Shown here piece by piece: positions 59,687-64,000 of a DNA stretch of 64,000 nucleotides. The first letter of the stretch is position 1; each line of letters begins with the position of its first letter. The position numbers and the translations under genes were made by a program. The notes under the pieces were generated by a model. The model saw only the letters and a program-made list of their open reading frames with translations, ran no database searches and had not been told where the DNA came from. The DNA is from Candidatus Cloacimonetes bacterium 4572_55. Lineage in GTDB: Bacteria > 4572-55. Location: NCBI GenBank assembly GCA_002084765.1, contig NBMB01000002.1, positions 60,074 through 124,073 on the forward strand, written 5' to 3'.

Positions 59687-62461
59687 ATGAATGCGATTGA
59701 ACTCCTTCTAAAAATGAAATCGACGATTCGACTGGTTATTTTCTTCGCCTGGTTCCTATCTCAACTACAGGGGGCCGCGGCTTCGGATTATGAATTTGAT
59801 ACGATCAATCATCTCTATCATAATGAGCTGTTTCCGCCCTACTGCGCCCAGAATTGGTCAAACATAGATGAATCCTTCTTTATTGAATCTCCCTATGGTC
59901 TCTTGATAGCGGGAAAGACTGCGTTTTCAGATCAACAAAATTATGACTTAGCCCGCTTTTTGCTCAGGCAATCAATCCTGCGTTACCCAGACTCGGAAAT
60001 GGCTGACGAGACATGGTATTGGCTCGGACGCAGTTATTACGCAACCGACGCGTATGGCGACGCGGCAGAGGCGTTTAAGCAATGCTCCCACTTGACATTA
60101 GACGAACGATTTCTCTTTTTTGGACAGTATTGGGCTGGAAAAAGTCACTTTGCCATGGGTGAGCATGCCAAAGCCCTGGCTCAATTCGAAGCCTCAATGC
60201 GATTAAATTTAGCCTCCGAAGACGCCATGTCCTTGCTTTTTTGGATCGCCAGAACCTACTTCCGTTTGGGCATGTATCAAGAAGCCTCTTCCATGTTCGA
60301 GAGCAAAATGCTTCGCTCTGTTCGTCAACAAATCGCCCCTTATTTCTATTATTTCTCCATCCAGTCCTTTCTGGGATTGGGCGAATATGACAAAGTCGTC
60401 CGTGACGGAAACTACTTCCTATCCCATTTCTCCGAGCATTTCTTGACCCCAGAGATTCATTACGACATCGCGTTTGCCTATTTTCAACAGGCGCAATTAG
60501 ACTCGGCACTGCTCCACGCCCGTTCCTGTCTGACCGCGTATCCATATTGCAGCGACTCAACCGGCGACCTGGTATGGCGTTCAGCCGACGAATCGGCTAT
60601 ATCAGTTGCGGAGGAGATCCGTTTTTGGTGGGCGGACGATGTTTATTTTTTATACGGATGGATACACTATCTCCAAGATGAATTGGCAGTTACGGACATA
60701 TATTTTGACAAATTTCCAGAGTATTTTCCGACGTCCCCCTGGCATTCTCCAGCCTTATTTTATCGAGGAGTGATCTCGTATGATCAGGGCAATTATGAAG
60801 AAGCACTTCTGAACATGTCAAAATTTATTCGCGGGTTCCCCAGGGATCCGTTGACAAAACATGCCTTTTATCGAAAAGCATGGGCACTGTATCATCTCGA
60901 TCGAATTGAAGAAGCGTCGGAGACTCTGGAGATTATAAAAAATCGGTACTCGCAAAAAAACTCGGATTTTTATCAAGAAGCGATTTTTGTCTCTGGAGAA
61001 ATGTATTATTATCAAGATAAACTGGAAGAAACGCTTGCTGTGTATCAACTTATTATCGATCAGTTTGGTCAAAGTGAGTTCTACGCCGATGCGTTATATG
61101 GAGCCGCGTGGTGTTATTATCGGGATAAAAAATTTGATCGAGCACTGGATTATTTCGCCCAGTTTACCGACATATCGCCGCCGAACAGATTATCCGACAT
61201 CGCCTGCTATCGTTCCGGTCTGGCACTTTTCAAATTACGGGAATATGAGAAATCGATCGAGAGCTTCAAGGCTTTTCTGAGTCATACGGTAGACGCTCCT
61301 TTTGCCAATCAAGCCCAATTTTATATCGGCGAGGCATATTTTGAGCTGGAAAAATACGAAGCTGCCATTGATAATTATAAATCGGTACTGACGAATTATC
61401 CGAAAAGTCGATCCTGTCCCCAGGCACTATTCGGTATCGGAAATGCGTATTTCAATCGCAAACAGTATCATCAAGCGATCAAATATCTGGAGAAATTGGA
61501 AAGCTATAATAACGCGATCCTCCTACAGGAAGGATGGTATTTGATCGAACGGGCGTTGCATGGATTGGGCGTCTATAAAAATTCGCTCGATGTGCTGATA
61601 AACTATATCCGAAAGCATCCTGAAAGCGATAAAACTCAAAAATTACAAAAAGAATTGGCATACTACCATTTCCATAACCGCGATTATGGTAAAGCGATTA
61701 AAGAATTTCAAGCCATTATCGTAAAATATCCTAAAAGCGCGCTACAACAGGAATCCGAATACATGGTCGGGCGGTGCTACTTTCATCTGAAAGATTTCAG
61801 CGCGGCTCGATTCCGGTTAAAACAGGCACTGAATAATGAAAAGCATCGGTTTTTTCACGGATGGGCGCGCTACTATCTTGGTCGATCCTACGCGATCGAG
61901 AAAGACGAAAAAACTGCTTTTGTGCATTATGAGACAGTCATATCCGACTACCCGGAATCCGAAGCCGCGCCTTTCGCGCTGCTGGAGATCGCCGAGCATT
62001 ATATAGACCTGCGCCGCTGGGACGAGGCGCTGCTTAACCTGAATCGAGTGATCGACAAATATGGAAACACCCAGCTTATTTGCGAAGCGCGCTCGAAAAT
62101 GATAGAAGTCTTGATCGAACACGGTAATGTCGAGGCGTTAAAAAAACAGTTTTCCGCCTTGTCCAGAGCCAGTTGCCCCGATGAATATATGCTGGAGGCG
62201 AGCGTAACTCTGGCAAATTATTATTTCGATAATTTTTATTATGAGGAGGCGGAGAAACTTTTTGAAAATATTTATATGGAATATTCCAGATCTGAAAAAT
62301 GGCGCTGCGAAGCCCTCTATAAAGCGGCTCGCTGCGCTGTAGCACTAAAAAAATATTCAATCGCTCGTGAACGAATCGATCGAGTCCTTGAAAGCGATTG
62401 CGAAAAATTGCTCCAAGAAAAAGCGGAACGATTGAAAGAGATCATCAGCTCTAATGAATGA
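59687..62461 (+). CDS. Secreted/periplasmic TPR-repeat protein
   Basis: 924 residues, with a signal peptide after a short N-tail (STIRLVIFFAWFLSQLQGAA), so a start at the ATG at 59714 is also possible. The rest is an almost continuous series of tetratricopeptide repeats of the BamD/YbgF/CpoB style, for example YPDSEMADETWYWLGRSYYA, GNYEEALLNMSKFIRGFPRD and YEAAIDNYKSVLTNYPKS. About 20 repeats are recognisable. Such proteins are envelope scaffolds (outer-membrane assembly, cell division, Tol-Pal accessory). The 3' end overlaps the next gene by 8 bases. Confidence 0.88.
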   Translation: MNAIELLLKMKSTIRLVIFFAWFLSQLQGAAASDYEFDTINHLYHNELFPPYCAQNWSNIDESFFIESPYGLLIAGKTAFSDQQNYDLARFLLRQSILRYPDSEMADETWYWLGRSYYATDAYGDAAEAFKQCSHLTLDERFLFFGQYWAGKSHFAMGEHAKALAQFEASMRLNLASEDAMSLLFWIARTYFRLGMYQEASSMFESKMLRSVRQQIAPYFYYFSIQSFLGLGEYDKVVRDGNYFLSHFSEHFLTPEIHYDIAFAYFQQAQLDSALLHARSCLTAYPYCSDSTGDLVWRSADESAISVAEEIRFWWADDVYFLYGWIHYLQDELAVTDIYFDKFPEYFPTSPWHSPALFYRGVISYDQGNYEEALLNMSKFIRGFPRDPLTKHAFYRKAWALYHLDRIEEASETLEIIKNRYSQKNSDFYQEAIFVSGEMYYYQDKLEETLAVYQLIIDQFGQSEFYADALYGAAWCYYRDKKFDRALDYFAQFTDISPPNRLSDIACYRSGLALFKLREYEKSIESFKAFLSHTVDAPFANQAQFYIGEAYFELEKYEAAIDNYKSVLTNYPKSRSCPQALFGIGNAYFNRKQYHQAIKYLEKLESYNNAILLQEGWYLIERALHGLGVYKNSLDVLINYIRKHPESDKTQKLQKELAYYHFHNRDYGKAIKEFQAIIVKYPKSALQQESEYMVGRCYFHLKDFSAARFRLKQALNNEKHRFFHGWARYYLGRSYAIEKDEKTAFVHYETVISDYPESEAAPFALLEIAEHYIDLRRWDEALLNLNRVIDKYGNTQLICEARSKMIEVLIEHGNVEALKKQFSALSRASCPDEYMLEASVTLANYYFDNFYYEEAEKLFENIYMEYSRSEKWRCEALYKAARCAVALKKYSIARERIDRVLESDCEKLLQEKAERLKEIISSNE

Positions 62462-63650
62462 CGCCCGTCTCGATTTTCTATTATCTCCCCGGGGACAAGT
62501 GCTTCTCAAAAAATTTGCCGATACCCCAATCACACCCGAATTGACGCTCAAGCTGAGCCGTCAATTCCCTAGATCCGAGATTACCCCTGTGACCGAGATA
62601 CTGGGATTGCGCCAAAGAGCCCTGAAAAAATTTCGCTGCGCAGATAAAATGTATTTCGATCGAGTCGGCATGGAACAGGCAAGCAGCGATCTCACCGCAG
62701 AATATCATGCAGCTCGATTTGCCGACTATTTCGGTAAATCGAGCGAAAAACGTATGAGTTTTATGATAGCAGACATCTGCTGCGGCATCGGAAGCGATTC
62801 GATCGCATTGGCGAAAAAAGGCTTTCGGCTGATCAGTATCGATAATGATCCCTTAAGATTGCGGCTTTTCAAGCAAAACGTCGCGGCTTATGGATTAGAG
62901 AGGCAAATCGACACGATTTGTGCAGATGTGCGAAACCAGGTGCCAAAAGCCGATGGGATATTTATCGATCCCGACCGCCGACCGGGAGGCAGCCGAACCA
63001 TCTCGCTCCATGAGATGACTCCTTCCATCGATATCCTGCCGAAGTTGAGAGAGGCAACCCCCCATATCGGAATGAAACTGACGCCCATGGTCTCCCTGAG
63101 AAAAGTGCCCAGTGATTGCGAGATCGAATTTGTTTCCGTCAATCGAGAATGCCGTGAGGCACTATTTTGGTTTGGTGGATTAAAAAGCGCGGTTCGTCGG
63201 GCAACCATTCTGAGTGAGGGCGGATGTGAGACGTTCTGTCGGATTGACGGGGAAGATGAGCCATATTGCGAAACCGGAGAGCCGGGACAGTTCCTGTATG
63301 AGCCGAACGGGGCGATTATTCGGGCGCAATTGACGGACAAATTGGGATGTATGCTCAACGCTCGCCGGATCGATCCAGACCTTTCCCTTTTGACTTCGAA
63401 TCAACATATCCCCACGCGATTTGCAGTCTGTTTCAAGATCGAGAAGAGTTTTCCATTTCAACTGAAACGGCTGAAGCGGTGGCTCAAACAGCAAGATGCA
63501 GGACAAGTCACGATCCATCGTCGCGGTTTTCCCATGACGCTGGATCAGATAAAAAAGCAGCTATCGACAAAAGGCACTCAATCCCTGTCGCTATTTTTGA
63601 CTACTGTATCCGGCGATCACTGGGTATTTCAGGTTCGAAAACTTCCCTAA
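62454..63650 (+). CDS. Class I SAM methyltransferase with THUMP-like C-terminal domain
   Basis: 398 residues. The Rossmann-type methyltransferase core has MIADICCGIGSDSIALAKKG, ISIDNDPLRLRLFKQNVAAY and the conserved DGIFIDPDRRPGGSR. The N-terminal region (SSDLTAEYHAARFA) and the C-terminal THUMP-like half (RFAVCFKIEKSFPFQLKRLK, VTIHRRGFPMT) match a family of predicted RNA methyltransferases. The Asp-Pro-Asp-Arg motif lies at the active site. Substrate RNA is unknown. It overlaps the preceding TPR gene, so the two are coupled. Confidence 0.88.
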   Translation: MNDARLDFLLSPRGQVLLKKFADTPITPELTLKLSRQFPRSEITPVTEILGLRQRALKKFRCADKMYFDRVGMEQASSDLTAEYHAARFADYFGKSSEKRMSFMIADICCGIGSDSIALAKKGFRLISIDNDPLRLRLFKQNVAAYGLERQIDTICADVRNQVPKADGIFIDPDRRPGGSRTISLHEMTPSIDILPKLREATPHIGMKLTPMVSLRKVPSDCEIEFVSVNRECREALFWFGGLKSAVRRATILSEGGCETFCRIDGEDEPYCETGEPGQFLYEPNGAIIRAQLTDKLGCMLNARRIDPDLSLLTSNQHIPTRFAVCFKIEKSFPFQLKRLKRWLKQQDAGQVTIHRRGFPMTLDQIKKQLSTKGTQSLSLFLTTVSGDHWVFQVRKLP

Positions 63651-63688
63651 ACCATAAATTTCAAACGTAATCGGTATAATTAAGAATT

Positions 63689-63961
63689 ATGATTATCACA
63701 TTTTTTGTTATCCTTATCATAGTCAACATGATAGCCGAACAATGGCTGAGTTTGTTGAATCGGCAAGAGGTCGAAAAAAACGCAGACGAGATTCCACCCG
63801 CATTTCGCTCGGTTATGGACGAAGCTACCTACGCCAAAGCTGTCCAATACACTTTAGCAAAAAATAAATTTGGCTTTTTTGTCAACATCAAGGATGGGGT
63901 AGTCACCCTTTTATGTGTTGTAAATTATTTTTTGAGGAATGGTGCGGGGCACTCACCATAA
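63689..63961 (+). pseudogene. M48-type peptidase N-terminus, interrupted by a dispersed repeat
   Basis: The first 70 or so residues are the N-terminal membrane segment and following helices of a CAAX/STE24-like M48 metalloprotease (IITFFVILIIVNMIAEQWLS, NRQEVEKNADEIPPAFRSVM, TYAKAVQYTLAKNKFGFFVN). From 63898 the DNA becomes the 103-bp repeat, which supplies a foreign end and a stop at 63961. The HExxH catalytic part would be beyond. The rest of the gene may resume outside the window if the repeat belongs to an inserted element. Confidence 0.6.
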
Positions 63962-64000
63962 ATAATAGTTCTTTGACATTCCAAATATGATCAGTCAATT
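63898..64000. repeat. 103-bp dispersed repeat, copy 2
   Basis: It matches 48407-48509 with one mismatch and is cut by the end of the window. It lies within the M48-type peptidase reading frame. The left junction GGTAGTCACCC is the same in both copies, which suggests the true end of a mobile element at or near this point. Confidence 0.9.

Overview
The window is bacterial chromosome with mid-range GC and genes on both strands, and it mixes housekeeping genes with a mobile accessory block. The best taxonomic clues are a DUF2851 protein, two MglA-type GTPases, and a secreted FG-GAP repeat protein ending in a YPNPF-type FlgD-like sorting domain. A two-cyclase/AAA/TPR protein and a separate glycyl-tRNA synthetase beta subunit add to these. 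Together they suggest an uncultivated FCB-group lineage (KSB1, Zixibacteria or Marinimicrobia-like), but the assignment is tentative.

Layout. (1) 0-12.4 kb: a cNMP-binding fragment, DUF2851, a secreted protein, two MglA-like GTPases around a tRNA-Ala, ThpR, a SpoIID-like protein, a CPA2 antiporter, a methyltransferase, a polyprenyl-phosphate sugar transferase and apolipoprotein N-acyltransferase. (2) 12.4-28.2 kb: a soluble-adenylyl-cyclase-like protein; a decayed locus at 16.6-20.3 kb (vWA-like membrane protein, FGE/C-type-lectin protein, trypsin-like and MoxR-like pieces); a secreted 'asparagine synthetase B'-type protein; a second cyclase-like/AAA/TPR protein whose cyclase domain has lost its metal aspartates; and a type I pullulanase. 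(3) 28.4-30.8 kb: an enolase-superfamily epimerase and opine-dehydrogenase-type operon behind a strong sigma70-like promoter. (4) 30.8-42.9 kb: an accessory island. It holds an AT-rich Gabija-like pair (OLD ATPase/TOPRIM plus UvrD-like helicase), three integron attC-like sites with small toxin-antitoxin or hypothetical cassettes and no integrase, HigBA, a fused restriction-methyltransferase, a DUF104/PIN pair between 143-bp direct repeats, HicAB, a broken DUF2442 gene, and fragments of transposases and sorting domains. (5) 43-47.3 kb: a thioredoxin-like protein, the FG-GAP protein, a GlcE-like flavoprotein and a membrane-anchored unknown. (6) 47.3-49 kb: a gene-poor stretch with toxin-antitoxin debris and a 103-bp repeat that recurs at the window end. 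(7) 49-64 kb: glyS, manC, a two-gene cyclic 2,3-diphosphoglycerate pathway, pyrG, rng, rplU, tRNA-Pro, tRNA-Arg, a DUF2520 protein, a large TPR envelope protein, a THUMP-like methyltransferase and a truncated M48 peptidase.

The most interesting parts are the integrase-less attC cluster next to the Gabija-like system, with its duplicated flanks; the decayed vWA/FGE/trypsin/MoxR locus, whose FGE C-terminus has the codon pattern expected of a diversity-generating-retroelement target; the complete cyclic-2,3-diphosphoglycerate pathway in a bacterium; and the pseudo-cyclase beside an intact sAC-like paralogue. Several genes carry single-base frameshifts or an in-frame stop. Real decay and assembly error cannot be told apart from this sequence alone.
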